A stretch of DNA of 64,000 bases from Lepidostoma basale (GCA_022606425.2 JAHDVF020001327.1:1-64000); one strand, 5' to 3'; shown: positions 34,451-46,175, counted from the first letter of the stretch. Numbers and translations are program-made. The notes: generated by a model from the sequence alone, not told the origin.

Positions 34451-34839
34451 CATAAAATTAAGTGGAATAAAACTATTGTATAATAAATATACATTATAAT
34501 GCAATTTTTTTATTACAATTTATATGATTTTTATATTTTTATTATTTACAATGAACTTCTACCAGTAATTTTCCATAGACAATATCAATTATGGAAGTCG
34601 TTCTTAATATTTTTTATTAAATTATCATTTGAAATGAACTTCCATTAAGGGATTTCCAAAAAAAATATTAGATACTGTAAGTTAATTTATTAAATTAACT
34701 TATTTGTCTTTTTCCTTTTTATATATAATACTTTGTACAACACTTACTAAAAAAAAAATTAAATTACATATCAAACTTGTTTCGGGCAAATAAAATTGAT
34801 CATTTTTCTTAACAATTTAATAATATTTTGAATATCTTC

Positions 34840-35060
34840 TTCTTCACTTTTGACAGACTCATTTCAGGCGGGTCCTCTTGAGACGCTGAACCCCAGCTTT
34901 CTCTCCACCGTTTCGGGGGTCTTCCTGGTCGGCGTTGTCCGTTTGGCGTTCCATAGAGAGCTATGTATGGTATCCTATTTGAGCTCATTCTTTCGACATG
35001 TTGATGCCAGTATCGCCGTCTTTGACGTCCCCATCTGACCACATCTTCGACCACGCAGAT
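34840..35060 (-). mobile_element. LINE C-terminal fragment (RRPGRPPKRW family)
   Basis: The minus strand reads EDVVRWGRQRRRYWHQHVER, then NGQRRPGRPPKRWRESW. The same family appears on the plus strand at 54430-54700. Confidence 0.7.
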
Positions 35061-35104
35061 TTCTCGCAGATTTCTTGCAGATTATTTATGTATCTTTATA
35101 ATAT

Positions 35105-35147
35105 ATATCACTTAAGAAGGACCGGTTATCCGAAATATGTCTGATAT
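35105..35147 (+). ncRNA. Hammerhead-like motif, family E
   Basis: Stem I ATATCA (35105-35110) pairs perfectly with TGATAT (35142-35147). Core CTTAAGA (35111-35117; G5 is T); extra A; hairpin GGA/TCC; GAAA (35132-35135); TATG; TC, cleavage triplet GTC, after 35141. Followed by a tail ending near acaacacaaagcatggcgaa at 35212. Confidence 0.4.
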
Positions 35148-35408
35148 GATTTTTTTTTTAAAGTGAGTGTTGAATATACAAAGTATATAAAAAAGACAAT
35201 AAAACATCTACAACACAAAGCATGGCGAATATAGTAGAAATATATAATTAACATTTTTAAAATTGAATATTTTTAATATTTTTATACGTTACATTTTGTT
35301 TTTTTAAACTACCGAACGGTTTTGCTCCAGACTGAGCTTCATAGCGGTAACAAAACAAACTATGCATGATAACAAAACTAACAATGCAGCGTAAAAAAAC
35401 AAAATGCG

Positions 35409-35447
35409 CACTTTGTTTTGTAACCCCCGGTTACAAAACAAAGTGCA
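35409..35447. repeat. Near-perfect hairpin
   Basis: gcactttgttttgtaacc is followed, after cccc-like bases, by ggttacaaaacaaagtgc: an 18 bp inverted repeat with a minimal loop. Confidence 0.7.
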
Positions 35448-35449
35448 AA

Positions 35450-36080
35450 CCGAAGTATTAACCTGGTATGCCAAGTTTTCTTCGGCCTTTCTTGACTCTG
35501 TATTCCATTCACACCGTTAAATAATACTTCTTTAAAATTTTTTTCTTCATCCATACGTTACATGTGCCTAAATCTTTCTTATATCATCGAAGTGTACAAT
35601 GGTTGAAAACATCATATGTATAATAATTAAAAAAGTAAAGCAAAAAATCAGAGACGGTAACTGAAATACTATCTGATTAACCATCAAAATATTTTTACTC
35701 ACGTTCGAATATAAAAACATTTCTTATAGGGACATTTTTCTTTGAACATCTCTCCTTGTAAGACAATAATTATTATTGGACTAAGAGTTTCGATCCAGAA
35801 CACAAAGACAATATTCCGAGACTTTATCCTTAATTGAGGATGTTCTCGGTAAGATGTATTGTTCACAAAACACAAAGGATCCTCCTAGGACCGTTAATTC
35901 AAGGAAAATCCAAAGCAACACTGTGTCATTGCCTTAATTGCGTGTTTATTTTTTACGACTAAAATAAATGATTACCGTATAAAAAGTTGTGAGAATCGAT
36001 AGTCCGAAAACATTGTTGTAAAATTTTAAAAGCTTATTATATAGTCCATTGTTTTGGCCAAAACGCTATTTTTATTTTAT
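35450..36080. other. Unassigned stretch
   Basis: Mostly AT-rich; a degraded RTE-like 3' piece may lie at 35460-35590. Confidence 0.3.
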
Positions 36081-36084
36081 TTTT

Positions 36085-36265
36085 ATAAAAAAAGACAAAT
36101 ACCAAGGATTTAAATCAATGATATTAGAATTTATTTTACAATCTTCAATGTGAGCAGAAAATAGCTCATTATCATGAAAAAGGAATCTGGTCGTGTCCAG
36201 GCTTAAACCCATGTCCACTGGATCAGGAGCCAAGCGTTCTATCCCTTAGACCACCACCCGATGAT
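36085..36265 (-). repeat. tRNA-like SINE, second family
   Basis: Shares gagcagaaaatagctcatta and aggaatctggtcgtgtccag with 2885-3095. Confidence 0.65.
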
Positions 36266-36269
36266 ACCT

Positions 36270-36790
36270 TAACATTTTAAACTGTTAAATTAAACAACTT
36301 TTTTTATGTATCACAATTGAAATTTTATTTTTATTTTACGCGACAGCTGTTTTATCAACCTATGTTGACATCAAGTGTTACAATAATATATAAAATGTCA
36401 AATATTAGTGATTTTTCGAATCTTTATGTGTATTTGTTCCTATGTTGATTTGAATAATTTTGAATTAACATTTCGAGAAATTAATATAGGAATAAATACA
36501 CGTAAAGATTCGAAAAATTACGAAAATTTGACATTTGATATATTATTGTAACACCTGATGAAGTCGACATAGGTTGACGAAAAAGCTGTCGCGAAAAATA
36601 AAAATACAATTACGATATATAAAACAATTTTTTTTTTTATTATTTAAACTTCCATCAAGATATGTTGATGGAAAATATGTTGATGTTTCCATCAAGATAG
36701 GTTGACGAAAAAGCTGTCGCGAAAAATAAAAATACAATTACGATATATAAAACAAAGTTTTTTTTTTATTATTTAAACTTCCATCAAGGT
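36270..36790. repeat. Family B elements (dimer plus partial duplication)
   Basis: Contains the strong motif at 36548-36600 and a partial duplicate at about 36690-36760 that repeats ataggttgacgaaaaagctg and the tail. Confidence 0.65.
36548..36600 (+). ncRNA. Hammerhead-ribozyme-like motif, family B
   Basis: GTAACAC (36548-36554); core CTGATGA (36555-36561), canonical; extra A; stem II GTCGAC/GTTGAC (36563-36568/36573-36578), six pairs with one G-U; loop ATAG; GAAA (36579-36582); AAGCTG (first base changed from C); TC, cleavage triplet GTC, after 36590. Stem I is weak (CxC with GxG). Confidence 0.5.
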
Positions 36791-36799
36791 ATTTTAGTA

Positions 36800-37240
36800 A
36801 ATCATTTGATTATACCATATTTGTGTATAAAATTAACAATACAGAAAATATTCTTAAATTAATTTGTAAAACCCTGTGGGTAGCGTATGAATTAATGTAC
36901 TATTTAGAGTAGATCTCCATAAAGGAAGCATTAATAATAAATGAGGAAGAATATCCCATACTTGGCAAGTTCTCTATGATACCTTATTATTAATTCATAG
37001 TGTTTTATTATTACGATCACTCAAATACGGTGGGTCGCTTCTCAATTTATTTGTTTTTATTTCAGTTGGAGGCAGCAAATTTGTTTGTTTTTTTTAAAGA
37101 AAACAACTAAATTGTCAATTTATTATTTTGGCTGTAACACAATGATTATAAAATGTTTAAATTATTTATAATACATTATTAAAAACATTATTTCTTTTTT
37201 ATATACTTTGTATAATCACAAACTTTTATAAAAAAATAAT
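36800..37240. other. AT-rich unassigned stretch
   Basis: No supported feature. Confidence 0.35.
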
Positions 37241-37244
37241 AAAT

Positions 37245-37500
37245 AAAAACCAAACATGTTTCGGGCACACAAGCCTTTACCGCAGATTTATATATATTTT
37301 TTAATCTGTCAAAACTGGCCACCTTCATGAAATAAAAAAATGTATATTTTTAAAATTTATTAAAATCACCGATGAAGGGCTTGTGTGTCCGAAACATGTT
37401 GGGTTTTTATTTATTATTTTTTAATAAAGGGTGTGTTGTATACAAAGTATAAAAATAAGAAACATTAAACATTCGCAACACAAAGTTATGGCGATTTTAG
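37245..37500. repeat. Family E2 inverted dimer
   Basis: The minus half (aaacatgtttcgggcacaca, 37255-37274) and the plus half (37361-37409) face each other. The tail ends cgcaacacaaagttatggcg near 37478. Confidence 0.6.
37361..37409 (+). ncRNA. Hammerhead-like motif, family E2
   Basis: Stem I TAAAATC (37361-37367) pairs with GGTTTTTA-type sequence (37402-37409). Core CCGATGA (37369-37375; U4 is C); extra A; stem II GGGC/GTCC with one G-U; GAAA (37391-37394); CATG; TT, after which cleavage is expected (37400). Confidence 0.4.
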
Positions 37501-37639
37501 AAGAAATTTAAACATTGTTATTACGTATCACGATTTATTTATGAGTTTAACGCGACAGCTATTTCGCCAACATCGTTGATTTTCGTTTCGCCATCATGTT
37601 GGCATCATACTATAACACTTGATGATGCCATGGGGTCAT

Positions 37640-38449
37640 CATAGGCCACTCTCAAGGTGGTATGTGGACTGAAATGTGGACTGGAGAAATCATGTTAGGA
37701 GGGCCGACCCCTCTGAAAGTGGGAAATGGAAAAGATAAAGAAGAATAGTTGTTTAACAGGGCCTTTAATATCTCAGATATGTTTTTACGAAGACGGAATT
37801 CCATGAAATTTAATCCTGCTAACAACTTATTTTCTAAATGCCTTTATAACAATAATATTGTATTGTATAAGATGTGAGTTTCCATAATCCTCTGATTACC
37901 ATATTTTAATATATTCGGTTATACGTACAATATTATTCTACCATTTTGGATACTGTTACTTGTTTATGCATCCTTTTCAACTAATCCGGTCGCCATTCTC
38001 CTAATTTCCTGAAAACTGTCGGAATAACTGTCACAGGAGCTACTTTATGGTATAATACATAAATATTCATTTCAAATTCATAAATAACGTAGTTAAAGAT
38101 AGGAGCACGTAAAACGGAAAAATATTTAAAGTAGCAATAATATGGTTTTCGAGTTAAAATGTTACTGTATTCAAATTATTTGCGATTTAAGCTTATTTTA
38201 ATTTCATCTCAAACGTACTTTCGTGTTTTTATTTTAAATATTTTTTTTCTTTTTGGGAATTTCGTTTATGAAAAATAATATGAATTATTTTATCTAAAAT
38301 TATAGTCATTATTTAAAAGTTCTATAAGTGCTAACAGGCTTAGATTTATATAAATAATCTAAATAAATTACTTTAATAGAACTTTTAATTTAACTACAAC
38401 ATCTTCTTCCACGATTTTTTCTCTGTCATCATTTACAGCCTTACAGTTT
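37640..38449. other. Mostly unassigned stretch
   Basis: Begins just after a scrambled family B copy (37540-37640). No supported feature in the rest. Confidence 0.3.
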
Positions 38450-38459
38450 GCTATGTATA

Positions 38460-38525
38460 ATATAACAACAACAACAACGACAACAAAAACAAAAACAACA
38501 ATAGCAAAAAAAAACAACAACAAAC
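38460..38525 (+). repeat. (ACA/AACA)n low-complexity tract
   Basis: acaacaacaacaacgacaac and variants. Leads straight into an RTE-like 3' end (38525-38890, minus). Confidence 0.85.
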
Positions 38526-38890
38526 CATTACGCCTTTTCCCCGGAAGGATAACAAGAGAGTATGTCGATTCTTCCAACTTTTAACATTTGGTCATGTCAT
38601 CTTTTCCTCGGTCTTCCTCCATTCTAATCGATAATGTATTTATGTACGTCTTTCTTAAACATTACTTCGTCATCCATGTGTTTCAGATGTCCTAACCATC
38701 ACAGTGATATTTTTTTATGATTTTATTCATAAAACTTTCCTACGTATTACATTCCTTTCTCAAAAAATATAATTAAATTGTATTATCATACATAGTCTAA
38801 GCGATCTCATCTCTACCGAGTTTATTCTGCTCTCATATTTCTTCTGCCAGTTCCATGCTTCGTTTCCATTCATAAAGGTTTGGAATCTTG
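38525..38890 (-). mobile_element. RTE-like LINE 3' fragment, decayed
   Basis: ccattacgccttttccccgg, then agcgatctcatctctaccg, follows the order of 27514-27990. Confidence 0.55.
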
Positions 38891-38939
38891 GATTGAAACA
38901 TTTTCAGTTAAATTTTAATTTAATTTACTGATAATTTCA

Positions 38940-39180
38940 TAATTTTGTAAATAATCCATTGTTTTGGACGAAACACTCTGATATGATATTTCAAAATTAA
39001 TAAATATATGTTGCCATCGTCAGGTGTTACAAACAACTACTTAAACATAACTGTTTAAGCAGTTCTTTGTAACACTTGATGATGCGCGACAGCTGTTTCG
39101 CCAACACAGATTGGCGAAACAGCTGTCGCGGCAAACTCATATATACAGTATAATATGTCGTGATACGAAATAACAGTTCT
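38940..39180. repeat. Family B element, rearranged
   Basis: At 39085-39130 cgacagctgtttcgccaac and its inverse ttggcgaaacagctgtcg make a near-perfect palindrome. A separate CTGACGA core (minus, near 39020) lost its 3' half. Confidence 0.6.
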
Positions 39181-39224
39181 CTATTTTTTTATTATTATTA
39201 GATAATGTTGTACTTTATTGAAGG

Positions 39225-39460
39225 TTCAGAGAATAACACTGGAATTCGAATTGAATTAATAACACTGTTTTTATTCCACTTTTATTTATTAAATATTTTT
39301 AAGAGTGGTTAAGAAGTGACCTTTTCCATGATGTTATATATTTACACCCGATGATTGAGGTGGTCACCTCCGAATCATTGTTATCAATATTGTTATTCTA
39401 TAAAAAATATTTTAAAAATAAAATTGGAATAAAAACAGCGTTATTAATTCTATTTAAAAT
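39225..39460. repeat. Family L inverted-repeat element, hammerhead-like
   Basis: Arms: aattaataacactgttttta and its complement near 39430-39455. Centre plus strand: CCGATGA (39353-39359), then GAGGT/ACCTC hairpin, then GAAT instead of GAAA. Confidence 0.45.
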
Positions 39461-39469
39461 CTTGTCTTG

Positions 39470-39955
39470 TTAATCATATTTCTGAGACTTTAAAAACATA
39501 ATGTACCCATTGTTTACGTATTACCGTGTGTATTAATACAAATTTATATTTATTCCTATCATATTACTCAGCATTAGTCTCCCCTAGAATAACTTACGGA
39601 AGCCATTAGGGAAATTATTTTGGATGAAAGAGTGGAAAATTAAGGCGTAAACGGGTAATACTGCTTTATGCTTCATGAAAGGAAGTTTTATGGATTATAT
39701 GATAAGCTTTATCTTAAATTTCATAACTTAATGTAGTCGGAATGGGCATTCATAAAAATAATAAGGAATTAACATTAAGATTTAGGGGTTGTCACAGCAC
39801 ATAGAGCTCTTATGAATAGTGATGTACCTCTTATTAACATAAGCCAGGGGTTTGTTTATTTTTCCTTGCAATACATCTATTATACTTAAAAGTTTAAAAT
39901 TATGTATACTCGTAATTAACACGAATGAAAATTTCTATTTTATAGAAGTGTTATT
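39470..39955. other. Unassigned stretch
   Basis: No supported feature. Confidence 0.3.
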
Positions 39956-39959
39956 ATAA

Positions 39960-40470
39960 TTAATAATTAAATAAAACTATGTTTTTTAATTACATTCACT
40001 TTTGTCTTTATTTCGACAGTGACCGGTTTCGCCAGGCTTGCCGGCATCGACAGACTGGTGACACTATTGTAAACTTAGTATTTTATATACATACAGATCA
40101 GGGGTGGTAAACATGATTCTATACAAAAATAATCTTCAAATATTTATGTATTATAAAATTTACTGAATTTAAATATTGGTATTATAGGTATTCAAGAAGA
40201 TTCTTATTCAATACAATGGATTTAAAATTTTATTATCACTTACATATTCATATTTATAACGTTTGAAAAAATGTTTTTTTTTTGTTTTTATTGTTACTAA
40301 ATTTAAATATTAAATGTTTTTGTTCTTGCCGTAAGGTTGGCATCGCCTTATTCGGTTTTCCCCATCCATATAGCTGCTAAGGTCTTAGCTAAGGTAACCG
40401 AATAAGGCGATGCCAACCTTACGGAACAAGAAATCTAAGGTAACCGAATAAGGCGATGCTAAATTATTAT
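39960..40470. repeat. Family D element, copy 2
   Basis: Matches 1594-2040 along its length. Its right end carries a second inverted and partly repeated block: ccgtaaggttggcatcgcc against ggcgatgccaaccttacgg, then aaccgaataaggcgatgc twice. Confidence 0.7.
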
Positions 40471-40779
40471 TTGAAATGAACTTCCATCAAGAGATTTCAG
40501 TAAAATCATTTGTTATTTTAATTTATACTAATGACTAAGGCATTATCAAATGTAAATGTGTTTTCATTTGTAGTAATTATTTTATATAGAGTTTAACCCT
40601 ATCATTTAAAAACAGTGTATGGGCCTTAACCAAGCAACGGTTAAAATAATTTTTTTATAAAATGAAATTTACTACACATAATTTTTAAAAATAACTATTA
40701 TACCATTCCTTGATGTTATATTATACTCCGTTATGAATTATAACAATGATTTTTCAGCTAGAAAAACAACTTAATATTA

Positions 40780-41085
40780 AAACACTGCTTTTTCCACTAT
40801 TAAGTTTATTTTTCTCGACATGTTTCGAAGGTTTGACACATTTATTTTCGGGAGAACGATTCGAACGACTTCTAAATATGTCGTACTTATTTTTACGAAA
40901 TTAAAAAGGGTAGTAATTAAAAAAGTAGTTTTACACAGTGTTAAATTTTATTCCGAATACACATTGGAATTACACATTAATACCGCCTTTATATTGAATA
41001 AAAAAGTAATTTTTTATTTTTACTTTTGAGTTTATTTTTCTTGCCATGTTTCGAACTATTACTCCTTGATATTTAAAAAATCAAT
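40780..41085. repeat. Family A elements, degraded
   Basis: aacactgctttttccactat, aagtttatttttctcgaca, tgtttcgaaggtttgacac: minus-strand A words, followed by a second weaker set near 41020-41060. Confidence 0.5.
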
Positions 41086-41099
41086 TTTAACTTGAAAAC

Positions 41100-41520
41100 T
41101 GTAGTAATAAAATGTATATTATAATTCTGAAATTTCGCATTTCGGTAGATAGAGGTGCCTTAAACGTATGTGTGGTAGAACGATGTACGCCAGAATTTAA
41201 AATGCTGATATAAGAAAGGAATGTAGAGCGGAAGAAGGTATTATAAATGAAATTATGAAATGATAGCTGCGTTGGTTCGAACATATGAAGCGCATGGGTG
41301 GAGAAAAAATGGTAAAGAAAGTATACGTAACGATATAAATGGAGTACGGAGTCGAGGTACACCGAGTAAAACATGCATGACCAAATTATTAAAATTTTAC
41401 AGATTGGTCATGTAAGATGTCAGAAGAATCGACGTGCGTGTATGAGTCGTTGTATGAATGTGGAGGAAGCTAGAGAGGTGTGTCAGGATAGAATAGTATG
41501 GTGATCCATTCTCTCTGATG
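41100..41520 (+). mobile_element. RTE-like LINE 3' fragment, decayed
   Basis: The plus strand decodes as RWFEHMKRMGGEKMVKKVY and, after an internal break near 41400, aatcgacgtgcgtgtatgag, gtggaggaagctagagaggt, gtgtcaggatagaatagta. Confidence 0.65.
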
Positions 41521-41524
41521 GTTT

Positions 41525-42430
41525 GTTGTTGATGTTGTCACATTGTTAACGCTTGAAGTTTATCAAAAAATTTATTTCATAAAAATACAGAAATATTTTA
41601 CAATCATATAAAACAAATCAAAAATATACGATTTTTTGGAAGAGTCATAAAAATATAATGGTTGTACCGATAACATTTTATCACTGTGTATGAGTATAAC
41701 AATTTTGTATCCAATCCAATGTTACATATCAATACTAAATACGCCAATGATAGATTTACTAATCACATTATTTCTCCTTTCTTTCATGTCCTGGTTCCTG
41801 TATTCTCCTCGTCGCCATGGAAACAATTTCGACTGAACATCACCTTATTAACGACACCGCTAAATCGAACAATTCGAATATAAATCGCATCCAAACAAAA
41901 TTCTACGAAAATCCAATAATCTCATTAAAAATTATTTCCCTCCTAACCGAATTTCTCTTGAATGCTAATCAACTTATTAATTTTTAAATTAAAATAATTC
42001 TCTAATGATTAAAAAAACAACTGAAAATGAAAACGCCTGGATCGAAATGTTGAATTTGGCGTCCATTTTGTAACGCTTCGATCGACATCCATTTTGTCGT
42101 GAAATCAAATTTACTTTTCACTACCGGTCCGTTCTCTATCGAAGTAAAATACTTTTACACACATTGTAAATTCAAACGTGTTTTCCTGCATTATTATTAC
42201 AATCTTCATGGAAAAATTTGCTTTGAAAATATTCTCGTTTATCTAACTCTATAAATATCTCAATCTCGAGTTTATATAAAAAAAATAACGCTTCATGTGC
42301 TATTCATATCAATTTAAAAATGATAAACAATTGTAAATCGAACTAATTTAAAAAAAAAATCATTTGAATTTATTTGTTTTCGGGTGTCGTTCTAATTACA
42401 AAACCGAGTGATTTTCCTTGTAAACAACAG
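41525..42430. other. Non-repetitive stretch upstream of the lectin exon
   Basis: No repeat recognised and no further exon found. Presumably intron of the EVA-1-like gene. Confidence 0.35.
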
Positions 42431-42651
42431 CTCTCTTATCGGGAACATTAAGAACTTACCAAAAAGCCGCGTGTGATGAAGAAATGGTGACGCTAAAGTG
42501 TCCACGAGGGACGTCCATATCGATACAGCTGGCTCAGTACGGGAAATCGACTCCAGCCCAGAACCTGTGCGCAACCGAGCTTGCGCAGTACACTCCTACC
42601 ATCGTGGAAATCGTTGGTAACAGCTCGTGCATGTGGCCCAAAGCTTTGCAG
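42431..42651 (+). CDS. Internal exon, EVA-1-like SUEL lectin domain (N-terminal half)
   Basis: The reading frame starting inside codon (n)CT at 42431 gives LLSGTLRTYQKAACDEE, then LKCPRGTSISIQLAQYG, then SSCMWPKALQ. These match the start of a SUEL/galactose-binding lectin domain: the ACD...L.CP strand, the I.I..A.YG signature and the cysteines. The wording (a LLSG.L.. lead-in and CPRGTSISIQ) is closest to EVA-1/EVA1C, a membrane protein that binds Slit and glycans in axon guidance. The acceptor is aacaacag at 42423-42430, and an in-frame stop at 42421 rules out extension. The donor is cag|gtgagt, so the exon ends at 42651 in phase 0; it begins with two bases of a split codon. Its codons are GC-richer than the surrounding DNA. 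Latrophilin has a related domain but different flanking residues. The exon carrying the signal peptide was not seen. Confidence 0.85.
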
Positions 42652-43074
42652 GTGAGTTTTCTCCTTTCATTGGAATATCGCATCCCAGCAAGAACTCACA
42701 CATAACACTTACTAACAACATAACACAAGTAGCTATCTATTTGCTAAACTTCTAAACATGAACGAAATGTTTTATCAACATTAACTTAAGTGTAGACATA
42801 ATACGAGTATATGTTTAGTTACTACAATTCACATATAAAAGACACAATAACAGAGCACAAATGTGTTCTTAAACCGAATCATTAGTATGGAAGTAATGAA
42901 GTATGTTTAATTAATGCGATGTATATTGGATCTCTTAGACAAATGAGTTATATTTTATGAAATGGAATTTGATATTACGGATATTTGTAGATAATGCTGA
43001 AAGCATGATGAAACGAAAGTATTACTAAGATTCACTGATGTTTTTTCAATAATAGTATAAAAATCCATTAATGA

Positions 43075-43440
43075 ATTAAAGAGTCCATTGTCCTGGCCAA
43101 AACACTATGATTCTTCAAATACGTATTATGACTGTTAAAATATAAAACGCTGTTTACGGTATCACAATTTATTTTTTAATATTTTCTTTTCGAGGCAGCT
43201 GTTTCGTCTTGAAAAAAAAATGAAAAATTCTGGATAAACTTAAGGCGTTAACACTGTGGAATTCCATAATAACGTATTTATATGAATTAAAACACTGTTT
43301 TTTAATCGGGAAAACGATATACAAAATTATATCGTTCTCCCAATGATGAAGGTGCAAGCCTTCGAAACATGTCGATAAAAGTAAACTAAAAAGTGGAAAA
43401 AACAGTGTTTTAATTCATAAAAATCCGTAAAAAATTCTGA
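43075..43440. repeat. Family B fragment followed by a family A element
   Basis: gagtccattgtcctggccaa, tcgaggcagctgtttcgtct (B), then aacactgttttttaatcggg and the motif at 43335-43378, then aaaaagtggaaaaaacagtg (A). Confidence 0.6.
43335..43378 (+). ncRNA. Hammerhead-like motif, family A
   Basis: TTCTC (43335-43339) against GATAA (43374-43378), four of five pairs. Core CCAATGA (two changes); extra T; stem II GAAGG/CCTTC (43348-43352/43359-43363) with loop TGCAAG; GAAA (43364-43367); CATG; TC, triplet GTC, after 43373. Confidence 0.35.
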
Positions 43441-43979
43441 TATTTTTTAACAGTTAATATGTTATGTATTTAATATTGATAAAAATTACGTATTTTAAGG
43501 AAGGCCTATTATTAATTAAGAAATCTAACGGGGCTACTTAAATGTCTTCTTCTTTCTAGCGTAATACGATTTGCTTGGGGTTGGCTTATCTTGTATGGTG
43601 TCTCCAAAAGTGTCTGTCTAAGATGGCGTCTGATGGGATCCGATCTCTTTTTAGACTCCATTGAATGAGTCCCATCCATACAGAGCTGAGTCTACCATTT
43701 CCTTTGGGTCGCTTCCTAAATGTCTATGAACATAATTTTGACTAAGCATATTTAATTTAACCGTCGCGTTGCCATGTGGTAAATTGAGTTTCCACTGCCA
43801 ATTTAAAGTTGATTTTCTTAAAACCTATGGACCCTAATATTATAAAAAAAATTGTAATCCTCCATTGAAGTGTTCTCAATATTTCGTAATAAAAAAAAAA
43901 GCAAAAAATTACTTCCTTCATCCCAAAAAAAAATATTTTCTAAGACTGCCCTCACCTTCATTCGTGTTAAGGTAGAATT

Positions 43980-44300
43980 TGTTTTGCTAATATTTACAAC
44001 TTTATCAAAAGTGACAAATACTTACTCGCTGTTTTGAACGTATTATAAATTATATCTTTGGCTTTTTCAATATGTACGTAATAATACCGACTGTAGACGG
44101 AAACGCAGGACGCAACTTAATAATATCAGAACTGTGAAAATATTAACACTTTACCAAAAGGGACAAATATTAATACGTACTCGTTGTCTTGAACGTACTA
44201 TACATTTTGCCTAGGTGCCTTTATCATACGTAAAATCTCGTAAAGTCTAGCCGCGCCGGCCGCCGCGCGGCGCTTGTCTATACTTGCGTGTCCAGTTACT
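43980..44300. repeat. Imperfect tandem duplication ending in a GC-rich block
   Basis: tttatcaaaagtgacaaata (44009) and tttaccaaaagggacaaata (44152) start two related ~140 bp units (each with tactcg, ttgaacgtat/c). The second ends in agccgcgccggccgccgcg near 44249. Possibly a transposon end. Confidence 0.45.
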
Positions 44301-44689
44301 CGTATGCTATGACGCATTCCATATCAGAAATCGCATGGTTCCAGAAAAAAATTAATAATGATATGTTTTTCAAATAATCCATGTATGTTATAGATATCGA
44401 TCTATTCCTAATGAAATTCCCTACAAGATGACATAAATTAAATTTTGATTCATCTAGTCATATGCTTGATATTTAGATAAAGTTAGCGGTAAACTGAACT
44501 TACCACATGGGAGCAAGCGTTTTGTTTTGAACACGGTACGTTAAGGGTTAATTTGATTGAATGTTGGAAATGCCCCAAAAAATAATAATATTTTTATCTA
44601 TGGTATTAGTTTGATCAAAACTAATTTGTTCTATATTCGCCCTCACTTTGTGTTGCGGATTGTTATTTGAATAAATATAACTGCAAATA

Positions 44690-44885
44690 GTATTATGACA
44701 CTTTATTTCACTTATCACAGACATGTTTCGGTTATAATACAACCATTTCCAATATACAAAATATGAACCTAAAAATTTGAAAATTGAAAAAGGTTATGAT
44801 ATAACCGAAACATGTCTGTAATTAGTGGAAATAGGTTTTGTAATACTTAGCGTAGTTATATCTATTCAAACACAAGAACTACACG
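44690..44885. repeat. Family I inverted dimer, hammerhead-like
   Basis: Plus copy: TTGAAAA (44784-44790), A, GGTTAT/ATAACC hairpin with loop GAT (44792-44806), GAAA (44807-44810), CATGTC. Minus copy near 44713-44755 has GGTT/AACC. Hairpin and 3' core are intact; the 5' core is changed at C3 and G8. Confidence 0.45.
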
Positions 44886-45137
44886 TTTCAAGTGTATTTT
44901 CCTCTTCCGTTAATGTTTTATTTTATTCTAAACTTATCCAGATAAACTAATTTAAATGGAGCATACACCATTTTGATTCTTATTGAAATATTCATATACT
45001 CGTACAAAATGTGACTGTTATTTGCAAAATTCAGTTAAATGAATTTTAAAACTATTTCACGTAGGTATTACCGTTGACACTATAATAACGGGATATTTCC
45101 AATAACACGGGTCAAGGGGCAACTTAATTAAGGCCCT

Positions 45138-45479
45138 TTGTGGTTACATGAACATTCGGTGGATATTGTACTCTCAGCTGTAAGCCACCGACAGCTCGGA
45201 AGTTCCTCCTCGCGGAACAACACGCCGAAATCTTATTGGAGTTGGAATATCCTAAATAATTATTGGAGTCTGATTGAAATTCCGTTAATTTCGGATGCTT
45301 ATAGTTTTAGGTGGTTCGGTGGTTGTTTCCAAGGTTTCGCCTCGCTTGAACCCACATTCAGGATATTTAACGTGATGGCAAATGTTCCCCGATATCTATT
45401 TTGGTACCGCGTAAGTTTATTATTTACACGAAATATAAAATTGTCACACTGTCTTTGGTCTGATGTAGAATTCACGTGA
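45138..45479 (+). other. Unrecognised 113-codon open frame
   Basis: The frame has a non-repetitive composition (GSSSSRNNTPKSYWSWNIL, then FRWFGGCFQGFASLEPTFRI) up to about 45430, then runs into a SINE body. No family recognised. It lies in the intron and may be chance. Confidence 0.15.
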
Positions 45480-45825
45480 CGATAAAATGGCGAAAGATTA
45501 GCTACTTATCACATGTCATTAGAATCAATATAATACCCTTTACATCGATCTGGCTTGCGCTGGATGAGAACTATTGTTTTAATGATGTGATCGATTCAAT
45601 AAATTATTATTAATAATCAGATTAATGTTCTTATGGAAATAAAATAAAAATCCCATTGTGTTTGATCTGCTGTAGAATTCACTTGAAAATAAAATGGCGA
45701 TAGATCAACTACCTATCACATGTCATGAGAATCAATATGATATCCTTTACTTCGATTTGGCTCGCGCTGGATGAAAACCACTACTTTAATGATGTAAAGA
45801 GCGATTCAACAAAATAATAATCTTC
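45430..45825 (+). repeat. Two tRNA SINE 3' parts in tandem
   Basis: cactgtctttggtctgatgt (45449), then cgatctggcttgcgctggat, ends near 45625. A second set begins at 45655 (tgtttgatctgctgtagaat) and ends aaagagcgattcaacaaaat at 45816. Heads are missing. Confidence 0.7.
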
Positions 45826-46175
45826 TTCTTCTTCTTTAACAGCCGTTGTCGTTCACTGCTGGACATAGGCCTCCCCCATACCTCTCCATGTATGACATGT
45901 CATACGGGGGGTGGTTGGCATTACAACGCCACGCTTGCCAGACGGGTTGGCGAGGTGTCCTTCCACGTTAGCCTATGCATAAATATTATCCACCGAGGTT
46001 ATTCACACTCGATCTCTAACATTTCGCATAGTAACCAGGGGAGACCAAAGTCGAGGAGGTGTGGATAGGTACTTGGGATCAGATCAATCCTCCAGCGTAG
46101 CATGGCCATCACCACGGCGATGGCCATGCACCGCTCGAAGAGTCAATAGGATCCCCCTTACTCCCCCTATTAATA
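45826..46175 (-). mobile_element. LINE 3' end (common insect type)
   Basis: cttcttcttcttctttaaca, then cgttcactgctggacatagg, then a GC-richer stretch with atggccatcaccacggcgat. Related in its start to 23726-23790. Confidence 0.6.

Noticed and set aside
36660..36760. CRISPR-like short repeats
   Set aside because: Only a single partial duplication of a family B element; no regular spacers, and the sequence is eukaryotic.
38368..38577. Minus-strand frame rich in V and F
   Set aside because: Produced by the (ACA)n tract.
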